From Steromphala cineraria (Eukaryota > Mollusca > Gastropoda > Trochida > Trochidae), in NCBI GenBank assembly GCA_916613615.1, contig OU744727.1:17926093-17990092 (forward strand): a DNA stretch of 64,000 nucleotides. The letters run 5' to 3'. Positions 45,601-57,197 of this stretch are shown here, one piece after another. How positions within the stretch are numbered: position 1 is the stretch's first letter; each line of letters starts with the position of its first letter. The notes below the pieces were generated by a model. That model was not told the origin of the DNA, searched no databases, and saw nothing but the letters and a program-made list of their open reading frames with translations. The position numbers and the translations under genes are program-made.

Positions 45601-47119
45601 TATTGCAATTTTCGTTTATCTACTTAAGATTAACCTATGCAACTTTTTGATCTCTTTGGAATTTTTTTTGAGAAAACCACTCAATTTCCGTTGTTAAACC
45701 TCTACTTTCCCTTGGGAAATTACAAATAAGCTCCACCCTACCCCTCATAATTAAGAAAAGACTTTGACAAACCAAGTGGCACATACAGAGTATTGCGGTT
45801 GGATGAGAATTATACCAACACCATTTGTTTTATTTCCTTTTTGTTAACCTTCGATTAAGATAAAACTTATGGCACACTCAATAGTTCAATCAGACAATCA
45901 GAATATCGAAAGGCTTAATTCAATTTTGGTATAAAAAAGAGTTGATATTTAGTTGATATGGCGATGTTTACTGTAATGATTGCACAGTGGAACCCTCTGG
46001 TAAATGCATGTTTTCCTCTCCAACAAATTCTTAAAATTGTTAGTATTGAAATGGAATATTTACATCATTGAAAATAGAAAAGCTGATAGATAGTATTTGG
46101 TGACACAAAAGCATAAATTGTACACAAAGTTGCCTTTATTACACTAATGTTATAATAATGTATTATATCTCACTTCCGATCAGTTCTTATTAGTGAGAAT
46201 ATATTTCTTTACACAACCGTTTATAGGCCCCTTCAAAATTATACGAATGAAATTTGTAGTACTACGATGTTTCACCTGATGGTTCGAAGCATGAAGTTAT
46301 TTTTTATGGAAGCACGAGACTCGAAACAAATGTAATGAGCATGTGCACGTTGTGCAGTGCGTGAAGATACGGGTACTTTCCAACGAGTTTTCGCAAGTCG
46401 TCAATCTTTTTAATTAACCATATCTCTTCATATCATGCAAATTGTTATTTATGAACTCTCTGTTGACTTTGTCTTAGACGAAAACATCCATATTATAAAC
46501 TGGTTATACCAAAATGATTAAAGTGTCGACAGTAATAACCCTACATACAAATACTGTTTAAAGAACAGTTTGTCATGGTTTTACATGAATACCAAACAAA
46601 TTTTAATTATTCAAATAAACTTGAATTGTCAGCAGTATTTTGTTTGACACAGCTGAAATATTTCATAAAGTTGCTGTTGCTTCTCAAGTCTTATTGATCG
46701 ATTGAAGAAAAGGGGTTTACCGAAAAAATCTTATAAATATTACTAAAATGCATTTTTATCACAGCATGTTATCCCCCTTATCAACCACAAAGTCCTCACC
46801 CTATAAACCTATGTGCAGTTTAATACGAAATTAAAGAAACGTTTGGTGTGAAGTTGCACCTGGGAGGCTTGTAAAATATATGTGATAGTCTGTTTCCGTC
46901 TTCTGTGGGCATTTAAGTGTCGATTTGTCTATTATCGTAATGCCTTATAGCAATATTGTATTTTCTGAATCAAATTTCTTTCTAAATCTTATCTTTCTTA
47001 TCTTAACCCAACCTACTTACATGTATACATTGAATGATATCTAAAAATTTTCATTTTTAAAAATAAAACTTTATTAATATATCCCTAAAGGTTATTAGTA
47101 TCCGTCGTATTATGTTAAG
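42676..47119. other. No gene seen (copy B)
   Basis: Counterpart of 14632-19423 without the foldback block and without the 191-bp insertion. The candidate exon before the intact donor GTAAGT (about 43880) is frameshifted by a 14-bp deletion. About 200 bp at 45070-45280 are private to this copy and show no ends or ORF. There is a G-run at 45319-45334. Confidence 0.5.
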
Positions 47120-47220
47120 GATAACATACAAGAAACTGTCCATTCGTGAACAAGAATGTACGAGTCGTGAAGCGGCGAGTTCATTGTTTTTCACGGATGG
47201 AAGGTTACCCGTATGTTATC
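47120..47220. repeat. Imperfect palindrome (copy B)
   Basis: Arms 47120-47143 and 47197-47220, counterpart of 19424-19524 with additional unpaired changes. Confidence 0.6.
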
Positions 47221-47347
47221 TGACTTAAAATACAGCCTAGGTTTTTATACAACATTGGTATTATGTGATAAACACCCCAATTTAATGGAACTTCAATCAA
47301 ACAAGAGGTTTGTTAAATTTTCCTTTAACGCCTTTGAGATGCCCAAA

Positions 47348-47468
47348 CCAGTACATTCGTAATGCACGTGTAAACTGTTTAAAACGTACCCGTCGCAACG
47401 ACCGTGCCAGAACATTCTTAATGCACGTGCGACCCAACTAAAGAGCCAGTACATTCTTAATGCACGTG
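47348..47468 (+). promoter_or_regulatory. Triple CACGTG repeat (copy B)
   Basis: All three 23-bp units (47348, 47407, 47446) keep the GCACGTG core despite changes between and around them. They lie 37 bp before the TATA-like TATAAAGG. Confidence 0.6.
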
Positions 47469-47505
47469 CACATGGTTCTAGAAGAGAGAAATATTTTGGG
47501 TTTGG

Positions 47506-47513
47506 TATAAAGG
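47506..47513 (+). promoter_or_regulatory. TATA box (copy B)
   Basis: TATAAAGG, the counterpart of 19809-19816 with one changed base. Confidence 0.45.
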
Positions 47514-47529
47514 GGACCTTATAATTGTT

Positions 47530-48641
47530 ATACCTTGACATTATGTGCGGTAATTTGGTGTTTCTGGAGGGACAAAAGGTCCAAGTATCCTAAATTTAAT
47601 GATATTTCATCAGACGATGATGTTTCAACACAAGCCACACAGAAAGGGAAGAATTGTTTTTATGCACATGTACGATGAAGACTAAATTATTTCATCAAAT
47701 GACGACCGAATCTCATCTCAGGTTCCAAATGAATTTGAAGGATCTAGTAAGCAACGGACGGTTTGCTATGCCAACAAGTGAAACCAAAATTACCTGTTAA
47801 AGACGGTAAGTTTTGTTTCTATCCACAATCCTGATGGTTAACATTAGTGTGTTATTTGTATTTTTAGTGTTTTATTTGGTAAATGTGAATAAGTCTCGTT
47901 ACAAGAAAGTGATTCTAACTTATTTTTATTTGCAGGCTCAAATTATCCGAATTCTAAGTTTTTTAACATATATTTGGAATATTATTGGGAAGGAACTACA
48001 GGAATGGAGTCATTCTACTTTTATTAAATGTTAAATCAAATTCAACAAGGTTAGTGCAGGGTCATTTTCTGAACAAGAGTTTATAATAATTGTGTTTGTT
48101 TTCCAGATTATCCAAGAGCAGAACGGGTACAATGGGCTGTTTCAACATGCAAAAACTGGGCCGAAGTCGAAAAACTCTACGAATGTCATGAACGGAGACG
48201 TTCTTTCAAGGAAAATTAAAAGAAATTACTACAGAGGAGAAGAATATCATTCTCAGGAGATTCATCGGAAAAGTGAACGATAGGATTACTCGGAATTTTG
48301 ACATCGACAACTGTGTGAAATGTTAACGTTGTTGGATTGGATATCTCAAGATACCAATCTTAGGTATTCTACAAAAGAGAAGGAAACTATTATTATGACC
48401 AGGAATATTCTTGTGAGTGAGAATTACCAGAAGATACTGGAAACACTGCTGAATCTCCTTGGAATCAATTTCGCCCTAACAACGGTAAAGTAACTCAAAA
48501 CTACACGATTGAGGCTTACGATGGATACCAGATGCACTGCGATATACATACACTTGTATTTAGAGAACATCGTTTGACAAGGTTACATCTCAATAGAACT
48601 TGTCCACGTTGTGTTAAACATGAATTCAATAAAATTGCTAA
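47530..48641 (+). pseudogene. Unknown gene with exon-like segments a-d, disabled (copy B)
   Basis: The same splice signals as in copy A: donor after segment a (GTAAGT at about 47806), acceptor TTTGCAG near 47935, donor GTTAGT near 48050 and acceptor TTTTCCAG near 48106. Segment c keeps ...EKLYECHERR in frame, then loses a base and stops. Segment d has TGA at 48418-48420 replacing Trp, and the normal stop is gone. It is less intact than copy A in segment d but more intact in segment c. Confidence 0.35.
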
Positions 48642-49504
48642 ATCTCAATGTGTTATTTTCTTTATTCGTTTAAATGCTATGAACATTGCTTGAGATAATG
48701 AGAACGTTGAATTAAAGGACCGTCTCAAAAATCTTTATTTCCAATTTAGTCGCAGTAGATTCCTGAAGGAAAATGTACGATTGACACAATGGTGTAACGT
48801 CACTGCTGTATTTTAATTTGATTTACCTACCGAGAAGAGTATGAAATTAAATAAATAAGGATTGTAATATGAATAGAACAGCCAGAACATAGCTATGCCA
48901 TGTACATCTAAGAAGATAGAAGATTACTAAGTGCAATTGTTAAAGATCCAAATCAAAACTTAGCAAGGGCAATATTTTCAAATGTAAATTTTTACAGTAT
49001 TCGCTGTCTTTGTCGCGCACAACCAGATTTTCTTTTCCTTTTCACCGGATCAGGTACTCGTAGCCGTCCAAGAAGTTACAGTGTACCCATTGGTGCAATG
49101 ACAGCAATTTATACGTGAGATATAACCTACACACAAAAAGGTGACGTCACAAAAAGTGGGTTCGTTTGCAGAGGGCACTTCACTTCTGACGTTGAAATAG
49201 GTCTTTTGTTGTTGATTAAAACTTAAATGTGATATCAAACTTTAGAAGAATGATGTTTCTACCGTGTAGTGTATTTTCTTCTCAATAGCTAAAATTCATC
49301 AATAAACGCATCAAGTGGATAGAGGTACAAAACATTATATGACGTCATCGAACAATTATCTTACGAAATGACACATACATGAAGTTATTTTGTTTTTGCG
49401 CTTTTTGCCATGCGACATTGTCTTTCTCGAGCTAACTCAACGACATGAACTTCAATTTTGGTAAAAAGTTTTCCCTTTCTTTACAAATGACATGCTTTTC
49501 TCAC

Positions 49505-49647
49505 CTAACCAGGAACAAAATGTGAATTTAACAGTGCACACATCAACTTCTGCCATGTCGATAATCCATGATTGTCGGTATCAACTTCTTCAGTATCCAC
49601 CCTACTTGCAGATCGAGATGAAGCTCCCTCTGACCTCTCTTTGTCAC
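49505..49647 (-). CDS. Candidate terminal exon, minus strand (copy B)
   Basis: Counterpart of 21803-21945. The frame is intact through to the TAG stop, and the acceptor TTCATACAG is kept (AG at 49648-49649). Here the frame is continuous from ATG 49757-49759 (84 codons), so either an unspliced small ORF or a spliced exon is possible. Differences from copy A include Pro/Arg and Gly/Ser changes in the Ser-rich part; the TWQKLMCALLNSHFV end is identical. Confidence 0.4.
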
Positions 49648-52446
49648 CTGTATGAATAATGTTTTTTAAACAAGTATTTTCGGTCTGACCATGACTTCGC
49701 TGTGGATCATCACACCCGTGATAAGAACTAGCATAACGATTCAGCAACACTGATGGCAAAAGTCTTTATTATTTAAACAATGTTTGATAATAAATGCATT
49801 AGATTTCAATTTTCTTGTTTCTGTGAGAAAGGTTCACTAGCAATCATCCATCACAATATCGCCTTTATTCTATATTTGCAAAAGTGTGTTATCTTCTTTC
49901 ATTTTATGAACTTTAGTGTTTTACTTTCAATTGATAAACTACTTAGATGAAAAAAAACGTATTTCATTAGTGCATTACTTCCTATCAGTCTCGTTGACAT
50001 GATGTAAAGCTCATGGGAAATTACATTTAAGACGTGCCACACAACTATGTGTACTTTTCAACTACCAAGAAAAGTTTTGGTTATGCCAACTGACAAGAGG
50101 AAATGAAAGATATGGGTATTCTTTTCTTTTGGATTTACTTTCTTTTTTTTTTGGTACTGTACCCAAATCATTTTTGTGTTTATCGATGAAAGCCGTTTTG
50201 AAAAAAATTTGAATAAAATGTAATATATAAACAAAAATCAGGGAAATACGTTTTTATGTTTAGTTATGCTGTTTGTTACCTCACAACGACAATCACAATC
50301 AATGTACACCCACAGAAAGGTAGGGGTGCATATTTCATCACAACCGCAGATTAGCTACGTCACTTCTAATTTTGATGTAGTTGCTGCTTTTATGTTTAAC
50401 AGTGCCCAAATTTATGATTTATTCTAAGAACATACCAAAAGTCAAAATAATAAAATCTTTTTAAGAAGAAGTAAGAAGCTAAATCATTTTGAATGAAAGC
50501 ATCTTTAGAATTCTCTCTGAATAAAGATAAAAAAGAAAATCTATAAAGATTATTTCTTTTTAAAAAATTAGATAAACTGTTAATGGGATCGAAAAAATCA
50601 AACTAAGGAGAAAAAACAATTCAAAACACTTATCGTACAATTTCCTAACGAGACACAATAATAAGAGTATTTGACGTATCTCTTTGTTTCGTCACAATTT
50701 GGTAAACTAGATTTGTAGGTACACATAAAGTTTCTCTAAACATCAAGATCGAAATCGATTTCACAATGTTTCAAATATTTAATGCAACCTTATAGCACCA
50801 CACGAAAATAAAGTCTTAGATCAAATGCAATATCTCAGTTGGAAATGCTTTCTCCCTGGACTATGTAACATTTCATGTAATCAATTTGATGTGAATTGGC
50901 TCTTTCGATCTTAGTGCCATTTATTGACACCACGGAGTGCACATCATTTGGGTTTTATCAAGCATAGTAGTAAATGGAGTCAGGAATACTAGACAAAGTA
51001 GTGAGGGTATTACAGTGTATGTACATTTGGAGCGATATTTCAATTGTACAAGAAAACATTACTGTTGTATGTCTATGTTTTAAATTGAATACCTGTTGTT
51101 ACAACTTTTACAACCTTGAATAATAATACGAATTTATAAAAGACAAACCCCATCTATAATTATGAATGTTGTGGACATAAATGTTTATCAAATAAAGCGT
51201 TCATCTAATAATGTAACAGTTTTGCAGTATGCATAATCATTAGTTGCTAAAATGTTATTTTTGAAATATATAGATAATTGTTGAAATATATACTTAACTT
51301 TCTTAACGCTTGAAATTATGCATGTTTTTGATTATTAACCTTTTTGTTATTGTCGACCTCATTTGAACAAACTGAAAGAGTTCACCTGGATTTAATTTCT
51401 TTTGTCTAATCTTCCACCTTCCCATAAAATAATAAAATTCACTTACCCTTCGTCTACATGAAAATAAGTCAGTGTTATCCTTTGAAGAGAATAAGGTTAA
51501 GTAACTATGTTAAGAGTAAAATAGTATTTCAATATACTTTCTCGTAAAAGCAACATTTTCTCCTCACAGAATTCTGAAAAGTGATATGAAAAGGAAATGA
51601 TAACAACTTGCAATAAAACAAGTTTATTAATAACATTTTCACTCACACGCAGACATGTTTTTAGGTTTTGTTGGTAGTTATAATAACAAGATGAATCTGA
51701 TAATTCAGCATGAATAATAAATGGCAAGTGCAGTGTCATATTTCTCGGAGTCTTTAACTTATTTTATATGTGACCTTTAGATTTTAATGTTATTTCTAGA
51801 CATTTTTACGAGGTTCTTTTTGATATAACTAGATAATTGTAGAAAAATAACGTTTCATTTGGGTTCAACTAAAGAAAACGCTAACTGATATATTCATATG
51901 AATGAACTGCCGTTTTATAGAAATGACTAGAAGACAACATATCTTCTGATATTCTGATCTTTGCAAAATATTTGTATCAGAGAGAGATATGTTGATTTAA
52001 AATTGGTATACTGTATTGATTTTACTTTATACTTGTGTCAGTTGCCAGCACCCGCCAATGAAAAACTATATAAGTCGGTGATTACAATGTTATACAGTTC
52101 AACGCCATGTTGCTAGCTACACCTTTGTAAGTCATCTTCGAAAATCTTGTTCGACATCTCTAAATTATATTTTAAATTTTCTTGAAGTTTTTAACTTTTC
52201 CCGAGAAGTGAGACAATGCCATGAAGATGTCTTAGATATTGTCATTTTATTCAAGTTGTATTAAGATGGGTTTTCATACATCGTTTTATCCCTATAGTTA
52301 ATGGAAGATGTTACATTAGAAGTTCATGTTGTTATTGGTTTGACTAATTATTAAGTGACAGACGATTTTTTGGCTTCATTCTATTTTGGTGAAATCAACT
52401 GACCTTTTCTGAAAAAGATCATTTGTAATATCATCTTTGCTAAATA
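49648..52446. other. No gene seen (copy B)
   Basis: Counterpart of 21946-24780, nearly the same sequence. No supported feature. Confidence 0.45.
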
Positions 52447-52496
52447 CAGACAACAAGAAGGTCAGTCTAAGTAAACCTAGCCTCAATATTATCCGT

Positions 52497-52693
52497 CTCA
52501 CTCCTATACTGAGCCTAGAAAAGCCTAATAGGGGGTCGCGACAGCCGACCTTTCTGCGACCTATGACCCTCCAACGTTATACGTCCGAATGCACACTATT
52601 GCGGCTTGATAACATGAGTTCTGATTGGTCAGTTCGATACGTTGGCTGACGCGACTCTCTACTAAGCCTTTCTAGACTCAGTATTGGAATGAG
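52497..52693. repeat. Imperfect inverted repeat at LINE 5' end (copy B)
   Basis: Counterpart of 24831-25027; the arms are almost unchanged. Confidence 0.7.
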
Positions 52694-53313
52694 AAGTCTT
52701 GGAAATATCCGCAATCTGATAACTGAGAGTTCTGCTGCAACGCTTGCTCGATGCCTAATTCTGTCACGCATAGACTACTGTTATAGTCTGCTCGTGAACG
52801 TACCAACAACCCTACATCAAAAGCTTCAGAAGTTGCAAAATCGAGCGGCTAGAATTGTCACCATATCTCCACCAAGAATGCACATAACACCAGTGCTAAA
52901 ACTGTTACATTGGCTCCCAGTAGCAGCAAGGGTGGATTTCAAACTTCTTGTCCTGACTTATCAGGGTGTTTTCGGGCTTGCCCCATCATACCTGTGTGAG
53001 CTGGTATGCAGGTATATTCCATCACGTAGCCTGAGGTCTGAAAACCAACAGAGACTTGTAGTGTCACACTGGAAGAAGAAATCCTTTGGTTACAAGTCCT
53101 TTAGTGTTGCTGCTGCCACTAAATGGAACATGATTCCAGACAATATCAAGGAAGCTCAATCGTTGGAACATTTTAAGTCTCTCTTAAAACCACATCTATT
53201 CAAGCTGTACCTATAAACAAACCTTTAAGTACCCATGACTCTTGTATTCGCTATGAGCACGTCATAGTGGGGTTTAGCGCTATATAAATGGACATATTAG
53301 TATTAATATTATT
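52686..53313 (+). mobile_element. 5'-truncated CR1/L2-like LINE, 3' end (copy B)
   Basis: The frame at 52689-53216 keeps the natural C-terminus of the LINE reverse-transcriptase ORF (LEHFKSLLKPHLFKLYL then stop), which copy A lost by a 22-bp deletion. The tail is GCGCTATATAAATGG followed by A/T repeats. The reverse-transcriptase active site is not present because of 5' truncation. Confidence 0.85.
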
Positions 53314-54009
53314 CGTTGGATAAACATTAGTGTGAGATCATTATTAATCAATCGCTATTTTGAGAATTGTTGAATATAGGGAGATCGAATTGTTGTTTAT
53401 TACCCCCATTCCTGGTCTACTTTTAGTCATGAATTCAATTTTATTACGATTGTTTATTTCTTATCTAATACCAGATAACCCAGAAACTGTCAGCAAAGCA
53501 AGCTAGTACAGACAGGAAGCGACGAATCTGCACAAATTCATAAACAGGTTCAAATTTTAGAATCAGGAATAAGCTTTGATCCCTAAGTGCAATTTATGAC
53601 AGTTTGAAAGCAAGAAATCTAATTTATATCGACGTGCTGGAGATCAATACATTTTCCATTTGGCTTGTTTATTTGCTTGGTCACCTTCAAGTGAACTGAT
53701 GTAAAAGTAGATATAAACTTTCTGATGGAAAAGGATATCGATTTTTTGAGACTTGAAGACATTTGAATCCAGGCATGTAAACCATAAATAAGGTATTAAA
53801 ATCACAAGATAGCATCCAAGCAGGAAATGTTTTCTCTGATCTCTTGTTTTGTTAAGGTGGATCGGCTTCAAATGATCTGACTCTCTTGATCATAACAACA
53901 TTTTCAGAAAGCCAAGAAATGTACATCATTTAAAGATTGTCAAAGGCACAATAGTAGTATATCTAAACTAATCTGGGCGTTTGATTCGGTCATATCCCTC
54001 CTTCCACAG
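53314..54009. other. No gene supported (copy B)
   Basis: Counterpart of 25626-26321. The minus frame at 53644-53871 is a shortened form of the one in copy A and has no other support. Confidence 0.45.
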
Positions 54010-54075
54010 CCGAGGTGGATACTTTGAGCGTGAAAATCAGCAATCATGCGATGGCATAATAACTATAAAGGATCG
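54010..54075 (+). CDS. Internal 66-bp exon candidate (copy B)
   Basis: Counterpart of 26322-26387. The acceptor TTCCACAG and donor GTACGT are identical, and the frame is open with one substitution (Thr to Ile). Confidence 0.45.
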
Positions 54076-55182
54076 GTACGTTTCGAGTAACGAAAGTTAA
54101 ATGGGTGTGTCTTTAGGAAGAGCTAATTAAATTGTTCAGAAACGACTTTTTGTCCTTAAAAATATATGTGTATACAAAAATATGATATATAATGATATTG
54201 CAAATATATTCTTTCGCCGCGTCCCCTCCTTCATACATATGAAAAGGCAATAACTTGAAAAGTAAAGTAGTGTATTTCTTCTTTCAAACATTACATTTTT
54301 TCATGACATTCGAAACGTATTTTGCAGCAGCATTATTTTTATTTTTATTTTGTTTTCAGCAGAAGAAGGAGGCGGTCCTTTTTTCGGTTGGTATGTGGGA
54401 ATAAATTGCAAAAAATATAAAACATAAGATAATATAAAATAAGACAAAATAATAGAGGAAATTGATATAATTAAAAAATGAGAATTTTGCGTAGCCTTCA
54501 AGCATTCAAACTGATGCACCTAGTCAGCTATTCTATTAGAAATCCTTAAAAAAATTCATGTTACTGGTCATCACACATGGATTCACTAAGTTAGAGAACA
54601 CCTGGACTGGTCAAAACAATCAAGAACATCATTTTCTTTGTGTTGATGTTTAAGATTATCGATTTAGCTTACTTACAAGTTTGTATGATTAGAAACAAAA
54701 AACAGAAACATAGTGATATTTAGTGTGAATGTTTGATACTCAGTTGATAGGCTTATAATTGTCTTAACAATATGACTAATAATTCAGGAGCAAAATCGGA
54801 TCTTGAACTATCAACAAAAGTAATTGAAACATGACATTCAATGTGTTTTATCAGGTTAGGGCTCAATTCAATTCAAAGGCTTTTAGGTTTTGTTATTTGT
54901 GAAAGAGAATGAATTTGTTAAGCAAAATGTATTTATGATTGTTAATATAAGACATGTTGATACCATAATCATTACGGTTGGCATTCGTGTGTGTCTTGAT
55001 AAAAATACATAATGCTAATTTATAATTTGTCATCAATCAATTTGAAATAGACATCTTATGTATATAAACATAATCCCATTAAAACATTTAGAAAAATCAA
55101 GAGGAAATGATCACAAAGCATAACATCATAACCTGAAGTCACTGCACGAAATTAAGATTTCTGTTCTTGTTTATATGAATAA

Positions 55183-55443
55183 TCCATAACAAGAAATTAA
55201 TTGCACGGGGATGATGAACGAGCAAGGGCAGTTCCTATCGATTCTACAAGAAAGGAACATGACATCCACAAATATAAGTAGACAGCACGTGAAGCCATTT
55301 ATTGACATGAACTTTGACCTCGATAAATTAAACAATATCAACGTGTCCTCGGTGTTATATTTCATGCTATAATTCATGCGGTCTATAAAATGATGTTTTA
55401 TGCGGCCTTATCTTAACGTAATTTACTGGCAGATTATATTCGT
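55183..55443. other. ~260-bp block private to copy B
   Basis: Copy A reads 'atatgaataaacgttatttac' (about 27486) where copy B has this extra block. It contains a minus-strand open frame (55171-55377) that runs across its border and an internal repeat (GCGGTCTATAAAATG / TTTTATGCGGCC). No terminal repeats or target duplication were identified, so it could be an insertion here or a deletion in copy A. Confidence 0.45.
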
Positions 55444-56351
55444 TATTTACTGACACATTTTAGTCGGTCTTGCGATGTATTTTATGGTTTCAATAGATTA
55501 AGTAAACTACATATAGATATTTTATTTTGAGGTAACTAACGAAAACGCTTTTTTGTGGTTTTCAGTGGATTAAGCTAACCTCGTGTAAGAAAGATGAACA
55601 GTTTTTCTATAATCAATGTCTTCTAGTATTTTTATTGTAGATGTTATTTTACTAGCCATGAGTACATGAACTAAGATTGCCAAATCTACATTGTTTTGAT
55701 CCTGGTCATTGCTTATTAGTGTTTTAGTAAACAAGTAGCCTTTTGCGATAGTTTTATTTTCAAAATATCCACGATTTAAGGAATTCCAATTCTTGACTCT
55801 TGTTATTCAAAATCTTATCTTAGCTTTCGAGTTTTCAAACGGGACTCCACATTTTGCTGTCCTTTATCACAAGCCCTATCCATGATGGTATTATGATTTT
55901 TAATGATTGTTTCAAGAAATAATAATTCAATCGTCATATTGTAAGGTGACAATCTAGATACATACATGAACTCAAGAAGTAATAACACAAAATGGACAAT
56001 GTAATAAACTGCCTTCCAAAATAATATAACCATACTGATTAACTGACAGCATCAATATTAGATAGTTTTCAATATTTCATTTTGAAAATGGTAAAGTTTG
56101 TTTTGGACATCAGGTTTTTTCTGACATTGTCTGACAATCCAATATATTCTTGATAATAATATGATTTAAATGACATTGAAATTGTTTAATAGATTATTAT
56201 ACACTGCAAAAACGGTGTTTTAATATTAAACACAAAGCCAAACACATATCTTGTCCTGTTTTTTAAAACACATAAATAATCTAAACATGTTTAAATCCTA
56301 AACACATAAATTAAAGTGTTTAATATCAAAACATGTTCTAGTTTAGAACTA

Positions 56352-56496
56352 GTTGTGGAAAGTGTTTCAATATAAAACATGTTGTGGAAAGTGTTTCAAT
56401 ATAAAACATGTTGTGGAAAGTGTTTCAATATAAAACATGTTGTGGAAAGTGTTTTAATCTAAAACATGTTGTGGAAAGTGTTTTGATGGAAAATAT
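56352..56496 (+). repeat. Five-unit 29-bp tandem repeat in the left subterminal region
   Basis: Units start at 56352, 56381, 56410, 56439 and 56468 (GTTGTGGAAAGTGTTTCAAT and so on). Each unit join reads AAACATGTTG, giving one AACATGTT palindrome per unit. The first three are near-identical and the last diverges. Confidence 0.85.
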
Positions 56497-56682
56497 GTTT
56501 AGAGTTGGAACATGTTGTGGTTGTAAACGCCTCTTGTGTCACTCGTTGTTAATGCATTAAAGGCTATATGATAAAGAATTATATTGTTCAGTAAATATCG
56601 AGCAAATTCATAGAAAAATTTACAAAGTAGCCCACCAAAATACAGTGTTATGTGATCATACTTCATTCATCATTATGTTTAA

Positions 56683-56800
56683 AAGGGGCAGTAGTACGTT
56701 TTAGGGTCATGTCAGAAAATGAAAATAAATGGTTCATTTTGCATTAACGTAATACTATCAGTGAAAATATAGAATTTTCAAAACACGTGCTACTGCCCCT
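56683..56800. mobile_element. 118-bp MITE nested in the CACTG-ended element
   Basis: AAGGGGCAGTAGTACGTTTT and its complement end GTGCTACTGCCCCT, flanked by TTAA at 56679-56682 and 56801-56804. It belongs to the same family as 30166-30521 but is internally deleted. Confidence 0.75.
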
Positions 56801-57197
56801 TTAACATGTCAGAATATATCTCTTTAATAACGCATAAGAAAAAGGTGAAGACAGTTCAAATGTAAAACATGTTTATTGCTTTTTAAAAAACAAGGCATTC
56901 CGTAACATTGTAAAAAAAAAACAAGATTTTAATTATCACACACTGAAAAATAAGGACGTAACAGTGAATAACTTATGTCAACTAACATCCATTTATTCAT
57001 TAATAAGTACTGATATCATTTATATCTTTAATGGAAGCCCAAAAACTGCAAATGCAAATGTTTTTGGCTAATTTAGATCTCATAAAATCAAGGTAAAACG
57101 TCTTCACAGGGCGACCTTTTTCACTCTATAGTTAACAGTGACTTCTATGTGATATGAACAGCACAGCAGCTTCCAACAACTTCTCTTTGGGTCACCA

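Noticed and set aside
56352..56496. 29-bp repeat as a CRISPR array
   Set aside because: Units are directly adjacent without spacers, so it is a simple tandem repeat within a transposon.
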